Assembly (NCBI RefSeq): GCF_947623445.1
Contig: NC_135240.1
Location: forward strand, 6,386,001 to 6,450,000
Length of the DNA: 64,000 nt
Origin: Clavelina lepadiformis
Taxonomy: Eukaryota; Chordata; Ascidiacea; Aplousobranchia; Clavelinidae
Direction of reading: 5' to 3'
The position numbers and the translations under genes are program-made. The notes beneath the pieces are model-generated. The model was not told the origin of the DNA, did no database searches, and saw only the letters and a program-made list of their open reading frames with translations. Below, piece after piece: positions 38,231-49,615 of the stretch (the stretch's first letter is position 1; the number at the start of each line of letters is the position of its first letter).

Positions 38231-41128
38231 CTAATAGCCCGTCTCCATTGGAGTTTCTTCTGAGGAATTCCGCCTTTTGGGACCATAGGCAACCAATTCT
38301 AACAATCTGGAAAGTATAGAAGGAATTAGTTTACCAAAAATGGCTGAAATTACCACATGGGTAATCATTTAATTGTAATTGGCTTCAGTCATATCATCAA
38401 TTACTTGTCCAGAAGTCCAGGATTATTTTTGAATCTATTAAAAAAAATCATGCTATGTGCAGTTCAGTTCCTTTTAATTCTTACCTCGTTTTGGGCAAAG
38501 GATCTGACAAACTCTGAAACTGGTCTAAAAAATAATTTGTTTCAATTCGTGTGACAAGTATAAAATCATTATTCAGGAAATGTACAGTACCTTTACGAAC
38601 GTCATAACCTCCATGACCTTGCAATAGCCAAACAAACTACTATAATATAAATAAAAATGCAAAAAAGCTCATAATATATACCATGCAACTGCATTTACAG
38701 AATACTTGGTATTATTCACTAGTTTCGAGAAGGCAATGTCATCACTACACTTAGAAACATGCTACCTTTTGTACAGTTCAACACTCTCATTGACATTGCA
38801 ATCTGAGCAATTTGCGCAAATCTATCAACAGCAGCTTGTTCTGAGCTGGACGATTGAGGTGTGAGGTCAGAATGGTCACAGAGAGCCATAAGGTCTCCAA
38901 TCAAGGTATGGACCTCAGTTTTATTCCACAGCTGTAGATCGGGGTTTCCCAAAACTGATCCCTTTGCAATTGCCTAAAAACATACATTAATAAGTGCATT
39001 TGAACTAATGAAGCAGTTACATATTCATTTTGAATATTGTAGCCATGTACAACTTGTACATAGTACGTACCTAGACAAAACAGGTTTGGAAGAGTTTGTT
39101 TTACTGTAATAGTTTACCTTCAGTGCAGGCTTTGACGCAAGTAATGCCTTAAGGAAGGCATAGTGCAACCTCGAGTGTAATTCTTGGTAATGTAAAGTCT
39201 CAGAGCTTTCAGGGGGCTGTTCGTCACGAGGCTGGGTGGAGGTGGTTTTGTTAACGGTTGTTGGTGCAAAAAGTGACTTAACACACCACCGAGCTAACCC
39301 ATCCAGTGGCGTTAAAGATAAACTGTCCAGCATTGATTGGGTTGCCTTAAGAACGGTCCGCCATAATTTATCCATCTGGATTAGCGAAACATGGTCAAAT
39401 GTTGACATGATGATTCAGATTTCTCTACAGTGATTTCACATTAAGTTTACCCAAGCTAACCAAAAGTTTTGCCCCGCTGTCTACATATAATGACCTCAAA
39501 TGCAAAGCACAAACGCACAATTGCAATACACTTAGCTGTTAAATATTTACCTGTGTCGCTGTACAGAAGCATAGGGCAGGATCAAACATAAGCCAGCTCT
39601 GGACAACATCAAGCAAGGCAGCACACGGCCACGATGCTTTCTCACTCTCATGTTCGTCTGCATTGTTTTTCACTCTGCAAAGATTGCGATAAAAAATTAC
39701 TGAGCAAACATTCAACAACATCAGGATCAAACCGTATCATAATGCATCAACATGATGATGCTCACATTTAAGCAAAAGCATAATAACAAAAACTAAAATG
39801 CAACAGAAATGTGAAACTTAAAACTGCAAAAGCCAAAAAATGGGAAATAATTGAGTGCATGACACAGGAAGTGAAAATAAATCGCAAATGCAATGTCCAC
39901 CTTACGAAATAAACTACGCCATACTACACGCTGACAAAAATTAATTGCATGTTATGTATGCAAATTGAAAATAGCCTTAAATGGTTACAAAAGATTTACA
40001 GGTAAATAATGAAAACTCACAGCATATTATATTTTGAAGTTACAGCAATCATAAAGACACAACAAAATCTTGAGCTGACGTTACAACAAGACTTGAGCTC
40101 TGCAACTCCGTTGCGTTGTAAGGTGCAGTAATCAGTAACTAGGGCAGAAGCAAGATAAGAGGCATGTTCTTTTTCACAACTCTACAGCAAATATTTTGTA
40201 TTATCATCAGACACCCAAAATATTAGGTGAGATTGTAATTAGAAGTAACATATCGATTTTAAGAAATGAGAGTAATTAAATGGTGAAAGAACCTTCATCC
40301 AAAGGGCAGCACATTCCAAGACCGCAGCAGACTTTGAGGCTACTCCAAGAGAGACAAGACGACATAAAATCTCCCTTCTACATTAAAAACAACATCCATT
40401 GTCAAAACAACTTCGTGCTTATGACAACATTTATGCGAACCAAAGTGCAACTGCCATAGCCCTAGCATTAATTACAGTGCCTGATATCTTACCTGTATTC
40501 CAACGCATTATCCCTGGCAGTTGAAAAAAGTGTTTCAAAAACTCTGTATCGAACATATTCGTGTTTCTGTTCCTGCAGGTAGATGCACAACTCATCAATA
40601 AGTTCAAGTTCTTCTAGTGGTGACAAAACTTGAACCTGCAAAGCAAAACAGTAGGTAGAAGTGAAAGTAACACTGAGTACAATCACTTAAAATAAAAGCA
40701 TTACAAAACCGACATGGTGGATGACAAACAATATGTGATGTTTGATAAAAGCTCATGCGGTTATAATCACAGCAAACCTGCTGGCCACGCCAGTCTCCAG
40801 CCTGCCTGAAAATAATATTGTCCGTTCTCAAAATCAAACCTTCTTTGCTATAAGGGCCAGTTTGTGGAGCGCCAGTTTGATTCTGCAAGAATTGCAAATT
40901 GAAGACATTCGTATTAATAGAAAAAAAAAGATGCGAATTAATGAAGTTAAACCAATATCACTTCACTGTAAGTCACAAGTTGAAAATCTGTGCACATAAA
41001 TATTTAAAGGTAAGGCATGGTTAGGCCTATTGCATAATTTTTCTTTTGTAAAGTTCAAGTACCTTAAAAACATTTTCCAGATTACGCAGCATATCTTGTA
41101 CGGATGCTGTATACTGCCGCTGGTTCAT
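38231..41128 (-). CDS. INTS15: Integrator complex subunit 15 (C7orf26 family), complete, 10 exons, 421 aa
   Basis: Nuclear protein of the Integrator complex, which processes snRNAs and attenuates RNA polymerase II transcription. Exons 5'->3': 41128-41063, 40882-40778, 40635-40493, 40377-40293, 40181-40021, 39674-39551, 39375-39118, 38973-38766, 38524-38485, 38306-38231; phases agree. Recognition rests on family-typical stretches: LSPLEELELIDELCIYLQEQ, VLECAALWM, ALVTDYC, SRFCCVFMIAVTS, SLTPLDGLARWCVKSLFA, and RFAQIAQIAMSMRVLNCTK followed by LLELVAYGP. It is mainly helical with no membrane span. It is slightly shorter than the human protein (about 450 aa) because the C-terminal Pro/His-rich tail is missing: this protein stops at PMETGY. 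TIMM10B lies 634 bases upstream on the same strand, too far for a typical operon. Confidence 0.92.
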
Positions 41129-41761
41129 GGTTACTTATGAATATGGTACCGCGTTAATCTATTTACTGGGCCTATCACATAAAATGATAAATATTTTCAA
41201 AAATAAAACAATAAAGCATATTATAAATGCCGGACGTTTTTTGCATCAAAATTTAGCGAGCATATAAAGAAATTTGTCCAATTTCTTTAAACCAAGATCC
41301 CTGGCATAAGTTTATTCGAAATGTAAATCATACACCGAATGGAAATAAGAACAAATATGGGGGAGCGATCGAGTCCAAAAATCATGATACAGTGATAGCT
41401 CGTCAATTCAAAGCTAAAAGAAACAAATAAATTACTTTGAATTGTTTGAAGCTGTTTCAATTAATTAAATAATTGCCAGGACCAGTGAATTTGTACCAGT
41501 GTTGTCAGAAATTTCATTGACAAAACTGAGAAAATGAGCTTCATCTGAATACAACTACTTTTACAGCTCTTCAAAATGAAATATTTTGCCAGGAAAAATA
41601 TATAATGTGAGAAACATTATGATAAAAATTAAACTACAACCAATTTTTCCATAATTACACCATTAAACGTGTAAATAGTCATATTTAGACTCAACAAATA
41701 CAACTATTATCCAAAGAATAGCATTAAATAGCACAACAAACAAAACAAAGGTTAACAAGGG

Positions 41762-42076
41762 TCAGGTCGTCGGCGATGGGGCAGATTCTTGCAGCAAAGC
41801 TTCATACTTTTGAGCTTGTTCCATTGCGTCTTCATTCCTTCTCCGAATCATTTCCGGAGTTAACTTTGTGAATTCATTCATGAATCTTTTATTCGCATTA
41901 GTAAATTTATCAGCACAGCGATGGACGCACGCTCTTTCTATTTGTGTTAAAGTTCGATAGTTCATGTTGGTAACACATTTATTAAAACAACTTTCAGTCA
42001 GTGCATTGTAGAGAATGAGAAAATCTTTGATGTTTCTAAGCTGAGAAGGAGAATCTACGACCATTTGACCTGACAT
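41762..42076 (-). CDS. TIMM10B: Small TIM chaperone Tim10b (Tim9b), single exon, 104 aa
   Basis: Mitochondrial intermembrane-space protein linked to the TIM22 complex, which inserts carrier proteins into the inner membrane. The twin CX3C motif is intact: CFNKC (30-34) and CVHRC (50-54), separated by 15 residues. These four cysteines form the two disulfides of the helical hairpin. Upstream is LRNIKDFLILYNALTESC, typical of Tim10b, and a basic stretch MIRRR follows the second pair. I start at the ATG giving MSGQMVV; the frame stays open a few codons upstream without another ATG, and a second Met at residue 5 is possible. No intron. The C-terminal tail (ALLQESAPSPTT) is low-complexity. Confidence 0.92.
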   Translation of the reverse strand: MSGQMVVDSPSQLRNIKDFLILYNALTESCFNKCVTNMNYRTLTQIERACVHRCADKFTNANKRFMNEFTKLTPEMIRRRNEDAMEQAQKYEALLQESAPSPTT

Positions 42077-42346
42077 AGCACAACTACTTGCAGCCTTTGG
42101 TATTTTCAAAACAACAAATCTGTGATTTTACAATAATTCTAAATGTATGTTAATAAAAAACAGAACAATAAACACACAATGCATAGGCAACAAATATATC
42201 AGGTGTGCAAACGTCTGAAGACTAGCATACACAAGCACCAATCAACTGAGGTTTTATGCTAAACTTAAATGATTTACTTTCATAGCTTTTAAACCTAGTA
42301 AGTTAAATACTTATTAGTCAACGTAACAGAGCAGAAGGATTAATAG

Positions 42347-42400
42347 CAGTGGTTTTCAGCTTTTTCAAGCTTGCAGACCGCTAAAAACCGAAAAAAATGC
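42347..42400 (+). mobile_element. hAT-like terminal fragment
   Basis: cagtggttttcagctttttc followed by gcagaccgc resembles the 5' end of hAT-type elements of other animals. The opposite end was not found. Confidence 0.4.
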
Positions 42401-42701
42401 TTTGCAACTGAAAGCACAGTTTGATCAGTTGGTGTCCAGTTGGCTAAATTTAAAATTTACTTTTTTTGAGAAGTTTTTCTATGAATTTTGGATACTGCTT
42501 AATGATATCCACTCACTCATGTATTTACGAAACTGTAAGCTTTTTGACACATAAATATTGCTGTTGTCAAAATGTTGTACAATAATAAACACTTTCCGAG
42601 TTAAGACCGCCATTTTTGACTAGTAGCAAAAGTTTTTCCATCGCCTATATTTACCAATTAAATTATTGACTCACTTTTTTATGCAGCACAGGTTCCAGGA
42701 A

Positions 42702-42999
42702 TTGAATTGTAAAGTTTTTACTCAGGTGAGTAGCATATGAATTTTTGTACACAAAAAACATATATTGAAAAAGGTTGCCTAGTTTTTAATTGACAGCGCT
42801 TTGAATCCAACACAATTGCTTGACTGGTTCAATATGATGCCACGATATATGATTAGCATAGCATGCAAATTAAATGTGTAAAAGTTGATGTGGTATCAAG
42901 AAGAATCAATCCTTTTTATTGTAAAGTATAGGTGATCAAAACAATCTTGCCACTCAAACGAAATAGCAGCTGTAGTAACTGGAAAAGCATCTATTCGGT
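42702..42999 (+). repeat. Interspersed repeat, copy 2
   Basis: Shares gagtagcatatgaattt, ggttgcctagtttttaat, tagcatagcatgc, aagtataggtgatcaaaa and aactggaaaagcatctattc with the copy at 36247-36836, in the same orientation. It lacks about 300 bases present in that copy. Confidence 0.65.
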
Positions 43000-44524
43000 C
43001 ACAGCAAGAAGGTTTGCTTTTATACTGTCAAACACGGCCGGTCAGTTTTTCATGCTAGCTGCACACCCAAGATAAATTTTAAGTAAACTTTCTTCACACT
43101 TGACTTTGTAAAATACATAACCGCTTATATAAATTAGTTTAAATTTACTTTCACAGAAAAGTTTGCTTGAGATTATATAAGCTTAAGCTAAGCTGCCATT
43201 TTGCGGCTGTGGTAGATACCACAGCAAGACGCTAACTCGCTGTAGCGACTTGCTCACCGCTATCATTTTAAGAAAGGATTACAAACGCAAAGTCTAGTTT
43301 ATTAGTATCTATATTTGACCATGGGTAGTTTCTTTAGAGTTGTATGTCACAACTCTTTGAACATTATCAAGTGACAAGTGGTAGGCAAGTCCAATCGCAT
43401 CCAGAACATATTCACAGGGCCATTGGCTATAGCAGAGAAAAGGCCACTTGCAACTCTATGAAAAATGCTTAGAATCAGTAATAAAATTATTGTAAAAGCA
43501 AAATAGAAGGCCATTTCCTCTTTCAATCTTTGACGGTTGACGATTGTTTTGTTTGGCAAAAAAATCCTATTCTTATGTTTGTGGAAAGTGTGGAACCTGC
43601 ACGCACGAGGTTCATCAAATTGAACGACAATTCTTTTATTTTAACGCCAATTTATAACAAAAAAACAAAGACTTGATGCTTCCGTGCATGCCAAAGGCCC
43701 AATTTTGCATCTTTGCATTCACGAGTTCTCATCAAAAACGGTCATACTTTAATTCTAGTTGAGGATTAGCCTAGATGCCACTTGCCAATGTGACAAAAAA
43801 AATCTAATTTTCAAAAAATAAAAAATAGTGTTAGCACTAAATGTTTCACACGGGGTAGACAATAAACATAATGTTACACAAGCAAACTTCCAAGCACCGA
43901 GGCACAATCGTGTGAAGTTAAGCGACATGCATCCATTATACTTGGGCCTCACGGGGTTCCCCTTACTCGAAACAATGAAACCAATGACATATAATAATAG
44001 CATTAAAAGTCATTGATTAAGCATGAAGGCAAGCTAAATTTTTTTTACGAAAGCAAAGGTAGGGCCTGATAAAATTTATTTAGTCTAATAATGTTTTAAC
44101 AATTTCATTGTTGCTAAAAAGAAATTTTTTTACGTACTTTTTTACAACGTTTGCACGTTTGAACTTTTTTCGGAATTGAGAATTATCTTTTTGAAGTAGA
44201 AAAACCGGATAATTAATAGCAAACCTGCAATAATTTTATTTGCACAAAATCCTTGATAAAATCAAACAAAGAACCTGCAATGCCATCACATGTTTGGGGC
44301 TTTCCCATGAAGGCAAACTATTGCTTTGCTGTATCAACTGCTGGTAATAAAGGAGTTAGAGCTGTAGATGACGCTACTCAATTGAACTCTTGACCGTTCG
44401 TTGCTGGTCAAGTCCTGCATTGCAAGCCGTAGGTAGCTTTTTCACAATGGTTTACTACATGTTTTCAGATTTGCAGTAAATAATTTGAAATCGTTGTCAG
44501 ATTTAAACATTAATTCAAAAAGAA

Positions 44525-47500
44525 ATGGATTGTAATTGCCCCACAATGTGGACAAGACATCATGTTTTTGTTTTTATTTTAACTTTTTCGGGGTAAGTTC
44601 ATATATATGCCAACGTTTGTTTGCTTAAATGTTACTTAAGTCATTTGAAACAATAAGGTTACCTAGTAGGCTAGTCAATGAGTCATTACTTTATATTTAT
44701 AAACAACATATTTGTTCAAAAATAATTAGCTTATTCAGCCAAAACGCACAGATTATTTTTATTTAAATTATATAATTGACCAAAAACTTCAAAAATATGT
44801 TTATGTAATTGGATTATGATTGTTAATTATTGGATTTATTCCCTACAATAGCCCACAAAAGTTGGTTAAAAATTAGGGTCTAGTTCAAAAGTATACAAGA
44901 CCATATACAAGTATACTAAACCCCAGCTGTGCAAATTGTGACGTCATTTGTGCTCTTCTGCACTTTGTCCAAAAATTGAATAAACCATTTAAACTAACAT
45001 TTAACCTGCTTACTCCTACTTTTGAACTTATTTGGTTCGGTTTCCAAATAAAATATAATGTAGAAATACATAATTATTACGCAATGGCTTTTAGATTTTT
45101 GGTGGCGTTTTTACTCAGTTTTTAGAATGCAAAATAGAAAATGGTTTTGCTTGAGTGATTTTGAACCTTCACCAAGCCAGCAAGCTTGGTGAAGCCTTTT
45201 TCCACCATTTGGAAGAAGAAACTCTCTTTTTTGCATTATAAATACTAAATAAAAAGGCTTTACCGAGATTTTTGGTGTTCTGTGCAACTTATTTTACATT
45301 ATCTTGTCGTAGCTTTGCCATGTTCCATGCAAGTCGTAAAACTTTCAGCAATATAAAAGATGACATTTCGAAAGAATGGACTCCAACAAATTGCAATCAA
45401 TCGTGGCCTTGTCCAGAACCCCATGAGGTTGGTTCGAATTTGCTGAAAACTTTGACTAACTTTATTAATCTAAAATAAATTTTTTATTCAGGACGTAGTC
45501 ATGAAATTTTAAAAGGTAAAGTAAAAAGCGCATATTTTATTTTCAGCCTACTACGTTTTCATTTTAATTTTGTGTTTTTCTCAAATACTGATACATGTAC
45601 ATTCGAAATGTGGCTGAGAATCTTTATTGAGCAGCTGCATATTTTATTTTCAAAATTTGTTTACCATTATAAAGCTTATATAGCCTATTTATACTCCTCG
45701 AGCTTCAAAACAGGCTACTGTATTTTACGGACCATAAGGCGCAATTTAAATCCTTTTTTTTCCTCATAAATTGATCGTGCGCCTTATAAGCCGGTGCGCC
45801 TAATGTATGTGCATGCGCCTAACGCCTATAATAATGTATTATTATATAAATAAACCACCGTCTTGCACAATAAACTACGGTAAAAGCAACTAGCAACTGT
45901 GATATTCACTAGGCTCATTTTTTCTTTTGCTCATTGTACTATTGTGACTTGCTTACATTTATTACGTAACAAGTAAACTTGCCGGTGCGCCTTATAATCG
46001 GGTGCGCCTTATAGCCCGGTGCGCCTTATGTATGAACAAAAAACTAATCAAAGCAATTTATTGACAGTGCGCCTTATAATCGGGTGCGCTTTATGGTCCG
46101 TAAAATACGGTACATACAGAACAGTACATATACTGTACATCAGTATTTCAATAATTATTATTGTCCCTATTAAAGTATTTGCTTTAAAGTATTTCAGTAT
46201 TTACTTTTCATAACTTAGACCTGGGGAGATCACCACTTCTTCTCTGATTATGACGATGCAGAGCCATTCTTGGGTTTATTAGACACTGCGTTTTTGTTTT
46301 CGTATGCCATGGTAAGTCTGTACTGCATTTAAATCATTACCTTGTGATTTGTGTATAAACTAAAATAGAAGTTATGTTCCCTATTTTCTGCTCATACAGG
46401 GTTTGTATTTCTCAGGACCACTCGGTGACAGGTAGTTATTAAGTTTTTACTAACCCTTGGCACATTTGGTTAGCTTTGTTGTTAACAAAAATATGTTGAT
46501 GCATGTCATTGTTGCTTGTTATTTGAAAATTTATTTAGTGTTCACATGGATGATTTCAGAAGTGTTAACCTGCTAAGGGCTAAGTGATTTATAGAAATCA
46601 ACAAAAATGTTCTTTTGGTGTTAATAAATTAGTGAACAAGACAGTAAATAAGACAAATTAGTAAAGAAACACCTGTAAATCATCCATCCCTAATTGTTGA
46701 AGTGTGAATCGTTTTCAGAAAAAATATTTTTTTCTATTTGTTTTTTGCATGACAAATATATCATCTTTTTCTTGTCCTAAACATGTTAGGTTTGAGTTGC
46801 GGAAGGTACTTTCCATAGGCATGTGGTTATCTGGTTGCATGGTATGTTGTAGATAACATTCTTTATGTCACTAAGTAATTAAGAATGTTATCTTCATTTT
46901 CGTTGTTTTTCTTCATATTCAAGCATAACATCATTTTCTCATTTTTTTTGTGAAATTTATTTGTTGTTGTAGATATCCACAGAAATCTTTGTAGACTATA
47001 TTTAATGTAAATAAGATAGTGTCTGTTGTCTGAACAACTTTTCAATATTTTTTAGAGTGCTTTAAAATTTTGCAATTATACTATTAGATTTTCCTGTTTG
47101 GAACATTAACCCAATGGATTCATTTCTACAACAAAGCACTTTACATCACTCTCTGGTGTCTGAATGGTCTTTTCCAGGGAACTGGTTGGCCTTGCGTAGT
47201 TGCCATAATGGGAAATTGGTTTGGTAAATCAGAAAGAGGTCTGGTGTTTGGTATATGGAGCGCAAATGCACCTGTGGGGAATATATTTGGATCGTTGATT
47301 GCTTCTGCACTTATTGACTATGGCTATGAGGTGATGCTAAATTTTTAATGGATTGCTATTACTTTTGTTAAGCAACTTATTAATTTTTAAGCCCTTCTTT
47401 GCTGATATGTGAAAGCTCGCAGAAAGCAATACTTCAATTAATCCTTTTGTGTATACTTCTGTAATATTTGCAAAAGGCGGTTTCGCTATTTCCAAGTTAT

Positions 47501-49615
47501 GTTTACTCAAGGCATGTTTAAATATAACAGAAGGCTCTCTTACTCTCAGATTGTTGCCGATGTTTAACTTAGTTTGCGCACTGATTGTTTATTATTTGCA
47601 TTTCTCTATGATGTTTGTTGCTTAAATTTTTCGTGCCTGCAGATTAATGGTTTAACCTCAAGAAAACTTGTAAAGCTGCTGATTGTGTTGTATTAAAAAT
47701 ATCATTTGAGACACACTTTTTATCATATCATATATTAAACGTATAACTTTATGATTCTGACTAGATTGTATTTCTTTACGCATCCTTCTCAATATTTTGC
47801 GGTGGTATTGTCATGTTTTTTGGTGCTGTAAGCTCACCATTAGATCTTGGTTTGGAGGATCCAAACAAACAACCAACTGTTTTCGTTGAAACCCAAGGTA
47901 ATGCAGAGACAGAAAATTTTTGGCTTGAATTGCTGAAAGAAAATTTTCTGAAAGGTATTTATATTGCAGTAAATTATGGCGCCACTGATCAACGGTTGCA
48001 GGAAGAGGAAAACAGCAGTGAAAATGAAACTAACGATAAGCAAACTTTGGTGGATCAAGAAAAACGACAGCACGCGATCAACTTTTTTAAGGCTATTCTC
48101 CTACCTGGTGTTATTGCTGTGAGCAAAAATATTTTAACAGCATGTCGTTCACATTTAAATAACACCTGTGCATAGTTTACTCATGTGGCCAAAATCTGTG
48201 AAATACTTATCCAAACAGAAGGTAATCCGTGCATTGTACTGTATTTTATTGTTATTGCAAGCAACTACCGAACTTTACAACCGTTTATGTAATTTATTTT
48301 AGTATTCCTTGGCATTTGCGTTTTTAAAGATGGTAAACTATGGCTTCTTCATGTGGTTGCCATATTACGTCACGAATGAATATGGTTGGCCAGACACGTT
48401 GGCTGATAAGATATCTGTTTGGTACGATGTTGGCAATATTTTAGGTGAGTAAAAAAATAATTAAATTTTAACAGCAGTCATGGCTTCAATAGGCAAATAG
48501 GTTCGATTTTTGACAGTTCATTGTATACAGGTGGTGTTGTGGCTGGTTTTATAAGTGATAGAAGTGGACAAAGAACTCCAACTTTGTTTGCAATGCTCAT
48601 TTGTGGACCATTTGTGATATGGGGCTATTCAGGTAATGTTGTCCTTGTTTGGATTTATCACTGAGCTATTTTGAAGTTCTGAAAAGGAGCTGTGCTCAAA
48701 TACAATAAACCTACAACACGCATTGATGGGGTGAAGGCTAAAGACAGAGTCTAGAACAAGTGTTTTTTCAACTCGCAGCCCACATTTGCGGACATTTGTT
48801 TTGAGATCCACTAATTTACTGTTAATATTTCTAGTCACATAATACAAACTAGTCCAATAAAAATAATCTTTTTCCAAACATGCGTTTACAATAGCCCCCA
48901 GATTCATAATGATCGCGCTGTACTTTATTCGCCTTTGGTAACATAATATTTTGGCATGTTTCGCGACCAACTGATTGGAAAGCGCTGTACGCTAATCTAG
49001 GAGAAACTAGCCTAACCATGTTTTCATTTCAGTGTCTCCAAACGACGTCACAGTCAATTCAGGCTTGCTTTTCCTTGTTGGGTTTTTTATCGGTGGGGCA
49101 TGCAACGTCATAGCAACCGCCGTCACCGCAGATATAGGCAAACAGGAAGCCGTTGGAAAAGATACACAGGCTCTTGCAACTGTCACAGGTAGGTTTGTGA
49201 GGTGTATTTTGTCGAGCAGATGTTAGACATCAGCTGTTTGATTGTCTACTTTTACAGGAATAATTGATGGAACCGGTAGCGTTGGGGCTGGAATTGGCCA
49301 ATATTTAGTCGCTGTCATTCAACGCAGATTTGGTTGGAAATCAGTGTTTTACTTTTTTATGTCAGCGGTATGAAAGGCGTCCTACGCTTCCTAAACTTAA
49401 TAATTGAGTTTTATTATTAACATATGAATCGGTTACTCTTTTTTTATTTTATCTAAATTGCGCGCAGTAAATTTTACTAAATTTGAACGTGGCAGGTTGT
49501 TGTGACTTTGGTGTGCCTTCTGCCATTGTTGGTGCAAAGTTTCAAGTCCGATGGATTGTTCAACAAAGTAAGAAGAAAACCGCGACTTTTAGACAACAAG
49601 AAAAATGAGGATTAG
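44525..49615 (+). CDS. SLC37A: SLC37 sugar-phosphate/phosphate antiporter, complete, 12 exons, 528 aa
   Basis: Major-facilitator transporter of the glucose-6-phosphate/phosphate exchanger family, expected in the ER membrane. Exons: 44525-44592, 45313-45427, 46219-46311, 46400-46431, 46790-46841, 47088-47330, 47765-48118, 48303-48444, 48531-48632, 49033-49188, 49258-49367, 49496-49615; phases agree. Family stretches include AMFHASRKTFSNIK after the first span, GLYFSGPLGDRF, GLFQGTGWPCVVAIMGNWF, GLVFGIWSANAPVGNIFGS, YGFFMWLPYYV, GGVVAGFISDRSGQRTP and GIIDGTGSVGAGIGQYL. There are about 12 spans in two halves, with a long acidic middle loop (QRLQEEENSSENETND). Length and this loop fit SLC37A1/A2 better than the shorter SLC37A4. 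The C-terminus is DNKKNED, not an exact KKxx signal. Exon 2 ends at a weak donor (gttggt). Confidence 0.94.
44936..44963 (-). repeat. Inverted copy of the 9.0-kb repeat arm
   Basis: In reverse complement it reads gtgcagaagagcacaa, then atgacgtcacaa. This matches 9011-9042 except for one mismatch and a few extra bases. It lies in intron 1 of the SLC37 gene. Confidence 0.55.
45718..46110. mobile_element. MITE with CYGTATTTTACGG termini, in SLC37 intron 2
   Basis: The ends are inverted repeats of 26 bases with two mismatches (left CTGTATTTTACGGACCATAA, right in reverse complement CCGTATTTTACGGACCATAA). TA lies on both sides, compatible with a TA target duplication. The interior repeats gtgcgccttataa(t/g)c(g/c)gg about seven times in direct order near the ends. 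It has no coding capacity. Similar gtattttacggac...ataaggcgc elements occur in other aquatic animals (recollection, not checked). Confidence 0.8.

Larger units (their letters stand above)
42077..44524. other. Intergenic stretch with repeat copies
   Basis: It contains a hAT-like end at 42347 and copy 2 of the interspersed repeat. A minus-strand open frame at 43347-43559 has a hydrophobic stretch but no ATG-led gene structure I can support. Confidence 0.5.

Noticed and set aside
43347..43559. Small minus-strand protein with one hydrophobic span (FYFAFTIILLLILSIFH)
   Set aside because: The frame starts without an upstream ATG context, the first in-frame ATG leaves about 55 residues, and no family is recognised.
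47840..48073. Open frame opposite the SLC37 middle-loop exon
   Set aside because: Shadow of the real coding exon at 47765-48118.
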